From: Pelotomaculum schinkii
Lineage (GTDB): Bacteria > Bacillota > Desulfotomaculia > Desulfotomaculales > Pelotomaculaceae
Direction of reading: 5' to 3'
NCBI RefSeq assembly: GCF_004369205.1
Contig: NZ_QFGA01000003.1
Span: forward strand, 372,001-436,000
DNA length: 64,000 nt
In this document: one piece after another, positions 43,459 through 52,813 of the stretch
Layout of the letters: every line of letters starts with the position of its first letter
Numbering within the stretch: position 1 is the stretch's first letter
Position numbers and translations under genes: made by a program
Notes under the pieces: generated by a model
What the model saw: the letters and a program-made list of their open reading frames with translations, nothing else
The model's database searches: none
Told to the model about the DNA's origin: nothing

Positions 43459-44988
43459 TTGAGTCCGGGTGACCTCATCGTCAGGTTAAGGGAGAAATGG
43501 CAGGCTTTTAACCAAACCCAAAAAGTTATCTCAGTTTTAATTGTCGCAGGAGTTGTAGGATGTCTGTTCTATTTCGGACGGGTAATGATGCAGCCTGCTT
43601 TTGCCCCGTTGTTTACCGGGCTTGAACCCAAGGAAGCGGGACTTATCGTGGAAGAGCTCAAAACCATGAAGATTCCCTACCAGATTGCGGATCAGGGTAA
43701 AACCATCAATGTCCCGGAGCGTCAGGTATACGAGACGAGGAATCAGTTGGCCAGCAGCGGGGCTTTAAGCGACAGCGGTTTAGGCTTTGAACTTTTTGAC
43801 CAGAGTAAGTTCGGTCAAACCGACTTTGAACAGCAGGTGGGGTACCAGCGAGCCTTACAGGAAGAGTTGAGGCGAACGGTGGTCCAGCTTGACGGAGTGG
43901 AGCAGGCCAGGGTTCACCTGGTGCTTCCTCCAAAAAGCGTTTTTATCAGCGACCAGGGCACACCTTCCGCTTCTGTTGCTTTAAAGCTCAAACCCGGGGC
44001 GAGTCTTAGCCCGGAGCAGATCCAGGGTGTTTGTGACCTTTTCGTGGGCAGCGTGGAAGGCCTTAAGCCGGAGAATGTCCATGTCATAGATACCGAGGGA
44101 AATGTGTTAAGCGATAATTTTAAATCAAGCGACTCCAAGGCTGTCGCTGCCAGGACTACCCTTGATCAGAAGACGGCTCAACGGGAATATGAAAAAGAGC
44201 TCGAAAAAAGGGTTCAGCAGATGCTGTCGCAGATTATTGGCCAGAGTAACGCTGTTGTCATGGTTACAGCCGATCTTGACTTCAGCCAGAGACAGACCAC
44301 CAGCACCATCGCTTCCAATCCGGATAACGTAAAAATTAGCGAGCAGAACATTAATGAAAGCGGAACAGGCGGCGGAGGCGGGGGCGCTGTGGGAACCGAT
44401 TCGAATATAACTACAACTCCTTTTGCCCAGGGTACCGGCTCTTCGAGTTATACCAAGGAAGAGAATACGATCAACTACCAGGTAAGCACCTTACAGGAGA
44501 CTGTGGAAAATGCCCCCGGCAGCGTCCGCCGTTTATCTGCTTCGGTGGTGGTAAATGAAGCCGACGACCCGGTGGATGTTCAAAAGATCAGGGATGTTGT
44601 TGGGTCGGCTATCGGTTACGACCAAAACCGTGGGGATCAGATCAATGTTACAAGTATGGCCTTTGACGATTCGTATCAGAAAAAAATTGAGGCTGAAATG
44701 GCTCAGTATGATGCCGCAGCGCAAGCAAAGGAAAAAGAACGCCTTTACATATACGGTCTGTCCGGCCTGGCCGTATTGGTCGTGTTAGCCGCAATAATAC
44801 TGTGGCGGCGCCGCAGCGCTCAGCGGGATCAAGATGAAGAACTTGTGGAAGAGCTTATCCCGGTGAAAGCAATTGAGCTTGATCAGGAAGAAAAGGCCAA
44901 AGACGATAAAAAAGAACAGATTAGAGCCTTATCAAAGGAAAAGCCTGATGAAATAGCCGAGATTTTAAAAGTCTGGATCAGGCATTAG
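43459..44988 (+). CDS. fliF: flagellar MS-ring protein FliF
   Basis: 509 residues. Membrane helix 1 is at about 22-44. The ring-building region contains FAPLFTGLEPKEAGLIVEEL and QVGYQRALQEELRRTV, and a Gly-rich insertion occurs near 300. Membrane helix 2 is at about 432-450. The cytoplasmic FliG-binding tail is IRALSKEKPDEIAEILKVWI. TTG start behind GAGGTGG. Full length. Confidence 0.96.
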   Translation: MSPGDLIVRLREKWQAFNQTQKVISVLIVAGVVGCLFYFGRVMMQPAFAPLFTGLEPKEAGLIVEELKTMKIPYQIADQGKTINVPERQVYETRNQLASSGALSDSGLGFELFDQSKFGQTDFEQQVGYQRALQEELRRTVVQLDGVEQARVHLVLPPKSVFISDQGTPSASVALKLKPGASLSPEQIQGVCDLFVGSVEGLKPENVHVIDTEGNVLSDNFKSSDSKAVAARTTLDQKTAQREYEKELEKRVQQMLSQIIGQSNAVVMVTADLDFSQRQTTSTIASNPDNVKISEQNINESGTGGGGGGAVGTDSNITTTPFAQGTGSSSYTKEENTINYQVSTLQETVENAPGSVRRLSASVVVNEADDPVDVQKIRDVVGSAIGYDQNRGDQINVTSMAFDDSYQKKIEAEMAQYDAAAQAKEKERLYIYGLSGLAVLVVLAAIILWRRRSAQRDQDEELVEELIPVKAIELDQEEKAKDDKKEQIRALSKEKPDEIAEILKVWIRH

Positions 44989-44998
44989 GGGGGTAGCT

Positions 44999-46006
44999 GT
45001 GCAGCCTGCAAAACTTAACGGTATGGAGAAAGCGGCCATTCTATTAATAGCGCTAGGTTCCGACCTGTCGTCCCGGGTGCTGAAGAAAGAATTTCTTGAG
45101 ACTGAAATCGAACAGCTTACCAAAGAGATATCCAATATGACGCATGTTCCGGCAGAAACAACGAGCGCAGTGCTGGATGAATTCATGAAACTGCAACAGG
45201 CACGGGAATACCTTTTGCACGGCGGTTTGAACTACGCTAGAGAAATGCTTGAAAAAGCCCTGGGGAACCAGAAGGCTTCGGATATTTTGAATAAGCTGAC
45301 AAGTAATATGAAGGCCATTCCCTTCAGTTCGCTTCGTAAAACCGATCCCAAACAGCTCTTAAACTTTATTAGGGATGAACATCCCCAGACTATCGCGTTG
45401 ATTCTGGTCCATCTCACCCCGGAGCAAGCGGCCGTTATTCTGGCATCCTTGCCCCCCGAGTTGCAGAGCGAAATATCCAAGCGGATTGCCAGCATCGATC
45501 GCTTAACACCCGACGTTGTCAAGAGCGTAGAGGCGGTGTTGGAAAACAAACTGTCATCCGTGCTCCAGCAGGATCACACGGCGGTGGGCGGCGTGCAGTC
45601 TCTGGTGAATATTTTGAACAGGGTGGGAAGGAGCGCGGAAAAAGTGATTCTGGAGGGGTTGGAAAGGGAAGATCCTGATCTGGCGGATGAAGTCAAGATG
45701 CATATGTTTGTCTTCGAAGACATTAAAATTCTTTCGGATCAATTTATTCAGCGGGTGCTGAAAGAGGTCGATTTCAAAGACCTGGCGCTGGCCATGCGGG
45801 GCGCCAATGAAGAGGTGCATGCCAGGATTTATAAAAACATGTCCAAACGTGCCGCCGATATGCTCAGGGAAGAAATCGAATTTATGGGACCGGTACGTCT
45901 GAAAGAAGTGGAACAAGCACAGCAAAAAATTGTTACTACTATCCGCAAACTGGACGAAAGTGGAGAAATAATTATTTCCTGGGGTGGTGACGATGTCATT
46001 CTATAA
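44999..46006 (+). CDS. fliG: flagellar motor switch protein FliG
   Basis: 335 residues. The N-terminal FliF-binding part has GMEKAAILLIALG. The middle has DEHPQTIALILVHL and the EHPQ-type motif for FliM/FliN contact. The torque helix carries charged residues in the C-terminal DIKILSDQFIQRVLKEVD, followed by MSKRAADMLREEIEFMGPVR. GTG start behind GGGGGG. It overlaps fliH by 14 nt. Confidence 0.97.
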   Translation: MQPAKLNGMEKAAILLIALGSDLSSRVLKKEFLETEIEQLTKEISNMTHVPAETTSAVLDEFMKLQQAREYLLHGGLNYAREMLEKALGNQKASDILNKLTSNMKAIPFSSLRKTDPKQLLNFIRDEHPQTIALILVHLTPEQAAVILASLPPELQSEISKRIASIDRLTPDVVKSVEAVLENKLSSVLQQDHTAVGGVQSLVNILNRVGRSAEKVILEGLEREDPDLADEVKMHMFVFEDIKILSDQFIQRVLKEVDFKDLALAMRGANEEVHARIYKNMSKRAADMLREEIEFMGPVRLKEVEQAQQKIVTTIRKLDESGEIIISWGGDDVIL

Positions 46007-46745
46007 GATCATCAAGGCTGCCGAAGTGCCGGAAAACCTTCTGCACGTCTTACCGCTAAGAAGTTATACGACTCTGGTAGAACGGGAGAGCATACAATAC
46101 GGGGATAATAATGCTGACGTTGCGGCAAGCATTATGAACCAGGCTACGTCGCAGGCTGAGGAAATTGTTAGCCAGGCCCGCGTTAGCGCAGACGAAATAA
46201 TCAACCAGGCTAAGTCGGCAGCCGGGCAAATCGAGCAGGAAGCCTACCGGAGCGCCTGTGAAAAGGGACGCCAGGCAGGCTATGAGGCCGGTTACCGGGA
46301 TGGAATGGCCCAAGCAGATCAAGAGGCGGCGACCATTCGGGCGCAGGCTGCGGAGGTATTGGCGCAAGCTGAAACAATTCGACGCCAAACCCTGGCGGCA
46401 ATGGATCAGGAGATCGTGGACCTGGCCAGGGAAATAGCGGAGAAGCTGTTGTCGGCCCAGTTGACGCTGGAGCCCGAGATGGTGCTGCAGGTGTCCATGG
46501 AAACATTACGCCTGGTTGCAGATCGGCTCAATGTGGTTTTATACATTAACCCGGTAGAATTGGAACTGGTGGAAAGAAGGAAGGATGAACTGCTGGGTGT
46601 TCTTCCGGTGAGAGCACAGCTTCAGGTGGTTGCGGATCCTTCGGTACAGGCAGGGGGATGCAGGGTTGAAACCGAACAGGGGCAAGTGGATGCAACCATG
46701 GAAACACGACGGGAAGAGTTAATGAAAGCCCTTTACAGTGAGTGA
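45993..46745 (+). CDS. fliH: flagellar export ATPase regulator FliH
   Basis: 250 residues. A short N-terminal domain is followed by an Ala/Gln-rich coiled coil (ASIMNQATSQAEEIVSQA, GYEAGYRDGMAQADQEA) and the C-terminal FliI-binding domain (DLAREIAEKLLSAQLTLEPE). It holds the FliI ATPase near the export gate. ATG at 45993 behind GGGGTGGTG inside the end of fliG, so translation is coupled. Confidence 0.92.
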   Translation: MSFYKIIKAAEVPENLLHVLPLRSYTTLVERESIQYGDNNADVAASIMNQATSQAEEIVSQARVSADEIINQAKSAAGQIEQEAYRSACEKGRQAGYEAGYRDGMAQADQEAATIRAQAAEVLAQAETIRRQTLAAMDQEIVDLAREIAEKLLSAQLTLEPEMVLQVSMETLRLVADRLNVVLYINPVELELVERRKDELLGVLPVRAQLQVVADPSVQAGGCRVETEQGQVDATMETRREELMKALYSE

Positions 46746-46941
46746 GCGATAGTTGCTTTTCACGATTACTCCAAGATGATTGCAGTACTGACAACCCCTT
46801 ATATGTATGCGGCAGATAAGCCGGCTTCATTCAGAAGCCCTGTGGTAATTTACAATAAGAAGACTGACCCGTACCGAAGCGGCAAAGCTGATTAAGGAAA
46901 AGAAAAAGCTTTAGCTTTCTTACAAAAGAAGGATGATTACT

Positions 46942-48285
46942 TTGCAGTGTGCTCCCATCGACCTTGCCCCATGGCGCTCCCGCTTAAGAGAAGCAAAGTT
47001 AATTAAGCTAAATGGCCGGGTGACCCAGGTGATTGGGCTTACCGTTGCAGTACAGGGCATCAACGCGCCCATTGGTGAGGTCTGCGAGATCTCGATCCCT
47101 GGTGGTCCGGAGCCGGTCCTGGCCGAAGTGGTGGGCTTTCGTGACGGCAGCGCGGTCCTGATGCCTCTGGGCGAACTCCGCGGGGTTTACCAGGGGTGTA
47201 GCGTTACGCCCAGCGGTAAATCGTTTAATGTCAAAGTTGGGGAGCAGCTTCTCGGCAGGGTCCTGGATGGTCTGGGGGAACCTATTGACGGGCTTGGTCC
47301 GATAGGCGGGCGCCTCAAGGACTACCCGGTGGACAACCGTCCCCCCAATCCCATGAAGAGAAGACGGATCACAGAGGCGCTCTCAACCGGAGTGAGAGTT
47401 GTGGACGCGCTGCTTACCTGCGGCCGGGGCCAGCGTATGGGTATTTTTGCGGGCAGCGGAGTTGGTAAAAGCACCTTGCTTGGCATGATTTCCAGGTACA
47501 GCAATGCTGATGTCAATGTTATCGCCCTGGTTGGGGAGCGGGGCCGTGAGGTGCTGGATTTTATTGAGACCGACCTGGGGCCCGGGGGGCTGGCCCGCTC
47601 GGTGGTTGTGGTGGCTACGTCCGAACAACCTGCGCTGGTGCGCTTGAAAGGAGCCTTTGTCGCCTGTGCGATCGCGGAGTATTTTCGTGATCAGGGCCGG
47701 GATGTGATGTTGATGATGGATTCCGTGACCCGTTTTGCTATGGCCCAGCGGGAGGTCGGATTGGCTACCGGTGAACCGCCGGCAACCAAGGGCTATACCC
47801 CCTCAGTGTTTGCCCTGCTGCCCCGGCTGCTTGAACGGCCGGGAATGTCTGCCGCCGGTTCGATTACCGCTTTCTTTACGGTGCTGGTGGACGGGGATGA
47901 TTTAAACGAACCGGTTTCCGATGCGGTGCGGGGCATCCTGGACGGGCACATTGTCCTGTCCCGTTCTCTGGCGGCGACCAACCTTTTCCCGGCGATTGAT
48001 GTTTTAAACAGCGTCAGCCGCCTGATGCCTGACATAACTTCCGAGGAGCACCGGGCCTATGCCGGTAAGCTGCGAGACCTGCTGGCAACTTACCGGCAGG
48101 CGGAGGACTTGATCAATATCGGGGCCTACGTAGCTGGTTCAAACCCACATGTTGATGAAGCCATCGCTGCTTACCAAAGCATCATTAATTTTCTTAAACA
48201 GGATTTGTATGAGCATGCCCAGTACGATCATTCACTGGAAATGTTGAAGACAATTGTACATAAAGGGGCGGGAGAACATGGCTAA
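46942..48285 (+). CDS. fliI: flagellum-specific export ATPase FliI
   Basis: 447 residues. F1-beta-like: P-loop GIFAGSGVGKSTLL near 169, GERGREVLDFIE, MMDSVTRFAMAQREVGLA and GEPPATKGYTPSVFALLPRL. It energises protein loading at the type III gate. TTG at 46942 is preferred, with AAGAAGG 5-12 nt upstream; the ATG at 46933 abuts that signal. A 190-nt gap with no recognisable feature other than a short AAAGCTTTAGCTTT hairpin separates it from fliH. Confidence 0.96.
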   Translation: MQCAPIDLAPWRSRLREAKLIKLNGRVTQVIGLTVAVQGINAPIGEVCEISIPGGPEPVLAEVVGFRDGSAVLMPLGELRGVYQGCSVTPSGKSFNVKVGEQLLGRVLDGLGEPIDGLGPIGGRLKDYPVDNRPPNPMKRRRITEALSTGVRVVDALLTCGRGQRMGIFAGSGVGKSTLLGMISRYSNADVNVIALVGERGREVLDFIETDLGPGGLARSVVVVATSEQPALVRLKGAFVACAIAEYFRDQGRDVMLMMDSVTRFAMAQREVGLATGEPPATKGYTPSVFALLPRLLERPGMSAAGSITAFFTVLVDGDDLNEPVSDAVRGILDGHIVLSRSLAATNLFPAIDVLNSVSRLMPDITSEEHRAYAGKLRDLLATYRQAEDLINIGAYVAGSNPHVDEAIAAYQSIINFLKQDLYEHAQYDHSLEMLKTIVHKGAGEHG

Positions 48286-48712
48286 GTTTCAATTTCACCT
48301 TGAACCTGTACTCAAGCAGCGTGCCGCCAAGGAGGTCTCTGCCGAACAGGCGCTGGCTTTGGCTCGTAAAGAATACAACCGGCGTTTAACCTTGCTGGAA
48401 AATACCAGGCAGAGCCTGCAAGCATTGGAGGAAACCGGAAGGGACGGGCTGGATTATTTTGAAATCAGGCAGCATTTCTTTTACCGGGCATCCATAAATG
48501 AGAAAATCAAAGTCCAGGAAAAAGGTGTCAGCGCGGCTGACCGCGTTGTTGCGCATAAGCGGGATGAGGCTGTTCAGGCCAGGCGGGAGCGGCAGGTTTT
48601 AGATAAGCTTAAAGAACAATGCCTGCAAAACTACAGGCGTGAGATGGCTGACAGGGAGCAAAAGGAAGTTGATGAACTGTCCCTCAGCATCTACCACCGC
48701 CGGGTCAATTAA
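48278..48712 (+). CDS. fliJ: flagellar export protein FliJ
   Basis: 144 residues, a single long coiled coil (FQFHLEPVLKQRAAKEVSAE through DKLKEQCLQNYRREMADREQ). It resembles the gamma-like stalk that sits in the FliI ring. GGGGCGGGAGAAC precedes the ATG, and it overlaps the fliI end by 8 nt. Confidence 0.9.
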   Translation: MAKFQFHLEPVLKQRAAKEVSAEQALALARKEYNRRLTLLENTRQSLQALEETGRDGLDYFEIRQHFFYRASINEKIKVQEKGVSAADRVVAHKRDEAVQARRERQVLDKLKEQCLQNYRREMADREQKEVDELSLSIYHRRVN

Positions 48713-48741
48713 TGCGACGTCATAGAAAGGAGGTGATAACA

Positions 48742-50115
48742 GTGCTGACAGCAGCGATTAACGATACCGTTTTGTCTCAGAGCAACGGTGGGAAGTTTGT
48801 TAATACAAAATTGAATACCGGGGAATTCGATCTGGTCATGGCACTTATGCAATTGTTGCTCATGCCGGGACCTTCTGTAAGGCTGCAAACCCAGAACGAA
48901 TCCGGGGAGAGGAGAGTTTCTGCAACCGGGCCGGCAGGTCTGGATCTTGTTGCCCCCCTTGTGCCTGAGGAGCCCCAAAAAGATGGGGCTGAGCTGACGC
49001 AGGTGGTTTGCCTGCCAGGGTGGCATCCGCCGGCCGGCGCAACAGTGGATAATGCCGGAGTAGCTGTCCAACAGCTGCCGCAAGGGGCAGCGCTTTCGTA
49101 CGGTATGCAAGCAACTCCAACGGCGATGACCGGCCAAAACCAGGAAACAGTTCCCAACGAGGCTGTCGCTATAACCGGGAAGCCACTGCAGCAGCTGTCC
49201 ATAACGGTACCGGAGCAAGGGCCAATTATTTTGCAAAAGACCGGATTGCCCCAGGCTGTTGAAAATGGTGTCAAGCAGGGGAGTAACCCTGCCTGCGAGC
49301 AAAACGAAACAGCGGTTAAACCGGCCGGCGGAGAGATAAAGGAGGCTGTTTTGGACCCGCAGGCCGTATCAAGAGTAAGCTTGGTGGGCAATATGTTTCA
49401 AGCGAAACAAACTGAAAATAATCACGCTTCCGAAAACAGAGTTCAGAAAGCTCTTGTGGTGGATGAAACGGTCCAGCTTGTGGGAAAGGAGTCCGGGGCA
49501 AATCAAAAAAATGCCGCATTATTAAAAACATACGGTTCCGAGCAAATTGAACCGTTTAAATCCGGTTCGGGACCGGAATTTGTCGGTGCTATTGAAAATT
49601 CCCTACAACCCAATACAGCTCCGGCCGGCACTATTTTATCCACAGCCAATTTGGCAGAAAGCACCGAGAGAATACCATTGCCCGATCTGCAGGAGCGGTT
49701 GGCGCAAGAAATTAAAAATGCCCTGTCCACCGCCAAGGGCGAGGTGCAAAGGCAGGTTCAGCTTAAATTGGAGCCGGAACACCTTGGCCAGCTAACCATT
49801 AAATTGTTTTTCAACAAAGACGCATTGAGCGCTCATTTCTACACGGAGAATAACTATGTGAGAGAGATTTTGGAAGGTTCCCTGCATCATTTGAGGGACT
49901 CCCTCAGCCAGCATGACCTGAGATTGAATGAAGCCATTGTTTTTGCAGGTGATGACGGCCGGGGCGGCGGTATGGGCCGTTCTTTCGAAGGACGCAACGG
50001 ACCGGCCTGGTCTTACCGTGGCTCTAATGACCGCACGTATGCAGACACGCAGGTGGAACCGGCAAATACCCTGACAGCAACAACAGGTTCATTACTGGTT
50101 AATTATTTAATTTAG
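48742..50115 (+). CDS. fliK: flagellar hook-length control protein FliK
   Basis: 457 residues. A long, low-complexity N-terminal ruler region is followed by the C-terminal switch domain (about 330-405): LKLEPEHLGQLTIKLFF, then HFYTENNYVREILEGSLHHL and LRDSLSQHDLRLNEAIV. It ends hook growth by switching FlhB specificity. GTG at 48742 with AGGAGGTGATAACA upstream; the frame to 48712 has no better signal. Confidence 0.9.
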   Translation: MLTAAINDTVLSQSNGGKFVNTKLNTGEFDLVMALMQLLLMPGPSVRLQTQNESGERRVSATGPAGLDLVAPLVPEEPQKDGAELTQVVCLPGWHPPAGATVDNAGVAVQQLPQGAALSYGMQATPTAMTGQNQETVPNEAVAITGKPLQQLSITVPEQGPIILQKTGLPQAVENGVKQGSNPACEQNETAVKPAGGEIKEAVLDPQAVSRVSLVGNMFQAKQTENNHASENRVQKALVVDETVQLVGKESGANQKNAALLKTYGSEQIEPFKSGSGPEFVGAIENSLQPNTAPAGTILSTANLAESTERIPLPDLQERLAQEIKNALSTAKGEVQRQVQLKLEPEHLGQLTIKLFFNKDALSAHFYTENNYVREILEGSLHHLRDSLSQHDLRLNEAIVFAGDDGRGGGMGRSFEGRNGPAWSYRGSNDRTYADTQVEPANTLTATTGSLLVNYLI

Positions 50116-50130
50116 AAAGAGGTGGCTTTT

Positions 50131-50529
50131 TTGCAGGTAGGTTCTGCCAGTGACATTTACGGTTATGCATCGAGTACAACGAATCAGCAATCTACTTCAC
50201 TTGATAAGGACGCCTTTTTGCTGTTGTTTGTTGAGCAGCTTAAAAACCAGGATCCCACCAGCCCTCAGGATGCAAACACCATGATCAATCAGATGACACA
50301 ATTCGGCATCCTGGAGCAGCTTTACAATATCTGTGCGGATATTGCGCAAATCGGTCTTTCCCTGCAAGTGGGGGAGGCATCGGCGCTTGTGGGCAAGCAA
50401 GTGACAGTCCAGACGAGTGAGGGTGAGATCTCGGGGCAAGTAGAAAAGGTATCTCTCTATAATGAAGAGGCGCGGATTTTTATTGACGGAATTGGTTATG
50501 AAATGGCTCAAGTTACTGAAATCAAGTAG
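50131..50529 (+). CDS. flgD: hook-capping protein FlgD, short form
   Basis: 132 residues. It contains the N-terminal FlgD domain, LDKDAFLLLFVEQLKNQDP, then TMINQMTQFGILEQL, and a short C-terminus with GKQVTVQTSEGEISG. The larger fold seen in proteobacterial FlgD is reduced, as in Bacillus. TTG behind GAGGTGGCTTTT. It scaffolds hook assembly. Confidence 0.93.
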   Translation: MQVGSASDIYGYASSTTNQQSTSLDKDAFLLLFVEQLKNQDPTSPQDANTMINQMTQFGILEQLYNICADIAQIGLSLQVGEASALVGKQVTVQTSEGEISGQVEKVSLYNEEARIFIDGIGYEMAQVTEIK

Positions 50530-50538
50530 GAGTGAGGA

Positions 50539-50928
50539 ATGAACCGGGATATAAATTCAATAATGCCGGTGAGGCCGCTGCCTGCAGCTTCCATTGAAAG
50601 CAGAATGCCGGCCGCCAGGGAAAGCAAGCGCGACTTTCAAAACGTGCTGCACCATGAGCTTGCCAGTTGCCAGGAATTGAAGTTCTCTGCCCATGCTGAA
50701 AAGAGATTAAAAGAACGCAAGATTACTTTGGACCGGGAGGATCTGTCCAGGATTGATCAGGCCGTTAAGCAGGCAGAGGCCAAGGGGGCGCGGGAATCCT
50801 TAATTATTTACAATGACCTGGCGTTCATCACCAGCGTAAAAAACAAAACGGTTGTTACCGCCCTGGACGGAAGTTCTTTAACCAACAACGTCTTTACCAA
50901 TATCGACAGCGCGGTTATAGTCAGGTAG
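50539..50928 (+). CDS. flagellar operon protein of the TIGR02530 type
   Basis: 129 residues. The conserved part starts LKFSAHAEKRLKERKITL and continues LSRIDQAVKQAEAKGARESL and VKNKTVVTALDGSS. This family is found between flgD and flgE in Firmicute flagellar operons, and its role is not established. GGAGTGAGGA precedes the ATG. Confidence 0.85.
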   Translation: MNRDINSIMPVRPLPAASIESRMPAARESKRDFQNVLHHELASCQELKFSAHAEKRLKERKITLDREDLSRIDQAVKQAEAKGARESLIIYNDLAFITSVKNKTVVTALDGSSLTNNVFTNIDSAVIVR

Positions 50929-51001
50929 CGGTGACATGAAGACGTGAAAATATCAACTTTACAAACGAATCTAACGCAACCGGTCTGCAAGGAGGTTGTA
51001 C

Positions 51002-51025
51002 GGCCGCCGAACGACTGAGGCGGCC
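51002..51025 (+). promoter_or_regulatory. GGCCGCC / GGCGGCC hairpin upstream of flgE
   Basis: Perfect 7-bp GC-only stem with a 10-nt loop, ending about 10 nt before the AGGAGG of flgE. It has no T-run. It could slow read-through or protect the flgE message. The 118-base gap holds no gene. Confidence 0.4.
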
Positions 51026-51046
51026 TGCCAAAAAAGGAGGATTATC

Positions 51047-51883
51047 ATGATCAGATCGCTGTATTCCGGTTCTTCAGGGATGAAAAATCACCAGGTCCGG
51101 ATGGACGTTATCGGCAATAACATTGCCAATGTCAATACCACCGGCTTCAAAAGCAGCAGAGCCAATTTCCAGGACGCCGTATACCAGTTATTGCGTTCCC
51201 CCAGCGCTCCCAGCGATGATACCTCGGGCGCCGGCTCCATAAACCCGTCCCAGGTCGGGACCGGTATGTCTATAGCGAGCATCGGGATCAATATGGGCCA
51301 GGGCCCTATTCAGAATACCGGCCGGCCCCTGGACCTGGCGATCCAGGGCAACGGCTTCTTCTGCGTTACTGATGGGACCAACTGTTATTACACCAGGAAC
51401 GGAGTTTTCTATATTGATAAAAACGGTTTTCTGGTTGACTCCAACGGGAACCAGCTCGTGGACGGCAGCGGCGGTTCCGGAACCCCTGGCGCTCCCATAC
51501 AGCTTGGCAGTGGAACGGACGTCGTCAGTACTATCAGTATTGGTAAGGACGGCGCGATTACCGCAACGAATACAGCGGGGGATGATATATCACCTTCTAT
51601 AAACATAGGTCTTTATTCCTTTGCCAACCAGGAAGGCCTAAAACAAATCGGCCAGAGCTATTACCAGGAAGTAACCGGGACCAGCGGAGAAGCAACGCCC
51701 ATTGACCCAGACGACGTGGGAGTTTACAGCGAAATAGCATCCTGTTATTTGGAGATGTCCAACGTTAACTTATCCGATGAATTTGTAGATATGATTACCA
51801 CCCAGCGTGGCTATCAGGCCAACGGCCGGGTCATTACCATTTCCGACCAGATGCTGCAGGAATTATTGGATTTAAAGCGGTAA
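51047..51883 (+). CDS. flgE: flagellar hook protein FlgE (FlgG-like short form)
   Basis: 278 residues. It begins MIRSLYSGSSGMKNHQVRMD, then VIGNNIANVNTTGFKSSRAN. The middle has GRPLDLAIQGNGFF. It ends ANVNLSDEFVDMITTQRGYQ-like (VNLSDEFVDMITTQRGYQAN). It is shorter than proteobacterial FlgE and close in layout to FlgG; its position after flgD supports the hook role, as in Bacillus. AAGGAGG precedes the ATG at 51047. Two rod proteins of similar fold are encoded at the end of the window. Confidence 0.88.
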   Translation: MIRSLYSGSSGMKNHQVRMDVIGNNIANVNTTGFKSSRANFQDAVYQLLRSPSAPSDDTSGAGSINPSQVGTGMSIASIGINMGQGPIQNTGRPLDLAIQGNGFFCVTDGTNCYYTRNGVFYIDKNGFLVDSNGNQLVDGSGGSGTPGAPIQLGSGTDVVSTISIGKDGAITATNTAGDDISPSINIGLYSFANQEGLKQIGQSYYQEVTGTSGEATPIDPDDVGVYSEIASCYLEMSNVNLSDEFVDMITTQRGYQANGRVITISDQMLQELLDLKR

Positions 51884-51919
51884 TTTAAAAAATTTTAGCC
51901 CTGAAAAGTGGGTGCACCT

Positions 51920-52420
51920 ATGCCAATAAGTAATACGTCTGAAAATCAGGTAAGAGCGGGCAAGAAAGCCAAACCAAAAAAGAAAAAAATAATACTCATA
52001 CTGTTAATAGGCTTGATGTTTCTGGCCGGCTCATCTGCAGGCGCATACTTCTATTTTAACAAACCTGCCGGGGCTGCCTCCGAAGTACAAAAAGCTGCCG
52101 TACCCAAAACAACGGAAACCGAAAGCCTGGATATGGGCGAGATGGTGGTAAACCTGGCCGGTGACGGAGGAGGACATTATCTCAGGGTTAAGATTACGCT
52201 GGAGTACCCCAAGGAAAAGAAGTTGAGGGAGGAGCTGAAGAAGAAGAAGGTCCAGGTGTTGGATGCGATGATTATGGCTTTGCGCAGCAAAACCCTGGAG
52301 GAGGTCGCTCCTGTCGGCGCCAGTGACGCTCTTAAAAAAAGCCTGCTCAATGTCGTAAACAACAATTTGGATTGTGGCGAGGTTGTCGGTATCTATTTTA
52401 CAGACTATCTGGTCCAGTAA
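51920..52420 (+). CDS. fliL: flagellar basal body-associated protein FliL
   Basis: 166 residues. A basic N-terminus (KKAKPKKKK) is followed by one membrane helix (about 22-43) and an exported domain with YLRVKITLEY and LNVVNNNLDCGEVVGIYF. It supports stator function. ATG at 51920. The next gene starts 15 nt later and is fliN, not fliM. Confidence 0.9.
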   Translation: MPISNTSENQVRAGKKAKPKKKKIILILLIGLMFLAGSSAGAYFYFNKPAGAASEVQKAAVPKTTETESLDMGEMVVNLAGDGGGHYLRVKITLEYPKEKKLREELKKKKVQVLDAMIMALRSKTLEEVAPVGASDALKKSLLNVVNNNLDCGEVVGIYFTDYLVQ

Positions 52421-52435
52421 GGGGAGGTCGCTTTT

Positions 52436-52813
52436 TTGACGGAAGAAGAAATCAAATCTTTTCTGGCTGACGGCAACAACGGCGAGGCCGATATTAAAAA
52501 AGTGCAGTTTCCCTCCCTTCAGCCGGTTAAAGGAATGGACAATGTCAAAACCGGCATGTCTCACCTGGCGGACGTCTATGTTGAGATCAGTGTCGAACTT
52601 GGCCAGGCGGAGCAAAAAGTCAGAGAAGTGCTCGCCCTGAGCGAGGGTTCTGTGATTAAGCTGGACAAGCCTGTAGGAGCCGCCGTTGAGGTAATCATGA
52701 ACCAGCAGCGCTTTGCCAAGGGAGAGGTGGTTATCGTCAACGATAACTTTGGCGTGCGTATCAGCGCCATCAACCGGACGCATAATTTAAAGCTGACAGA
52801 GGGTCTGTTATGA
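52436..52813 (+). CDS. fliN: flagellar motor switch protein FliN
   Basis: 125 residues. The C-terminal SpoA/FliN domain reads VYVEISVELGQAEQKVREVL, then LDKPVGAAVEVIMNQQRFAK and VVIVNDNFGVRISAI. The first residues, TEEEIKSFLADG, resemble the short CheY-P-binding peptide found at the start of FliM and FliY (LSQxEIDALL type). TTG start behind GGGGAGG. It overlaps fliO by 4 nt. A fliM gene is not present next to it. Confidence 0.9.
   Translation: MTEEEIKSFLADGNNGEADIKKVQFPSLQPVKGMDNVKTGMSHLADVYVEISVELGQAEQKVREVLALSEGSVIKLDKPVGAAVEVIMNQQRFAKGEVVIVNDNFGVRISAINRTHNLKLTEGLL

Noticed and set aside
50996-51046. N-terminal extension of flgE from a TTG
   Set aside because: The Shine-Dalgarno sequence would touch the TTG and the extension encodes the hairpin; the ATG at 51047 gives the conserved FlgE start.
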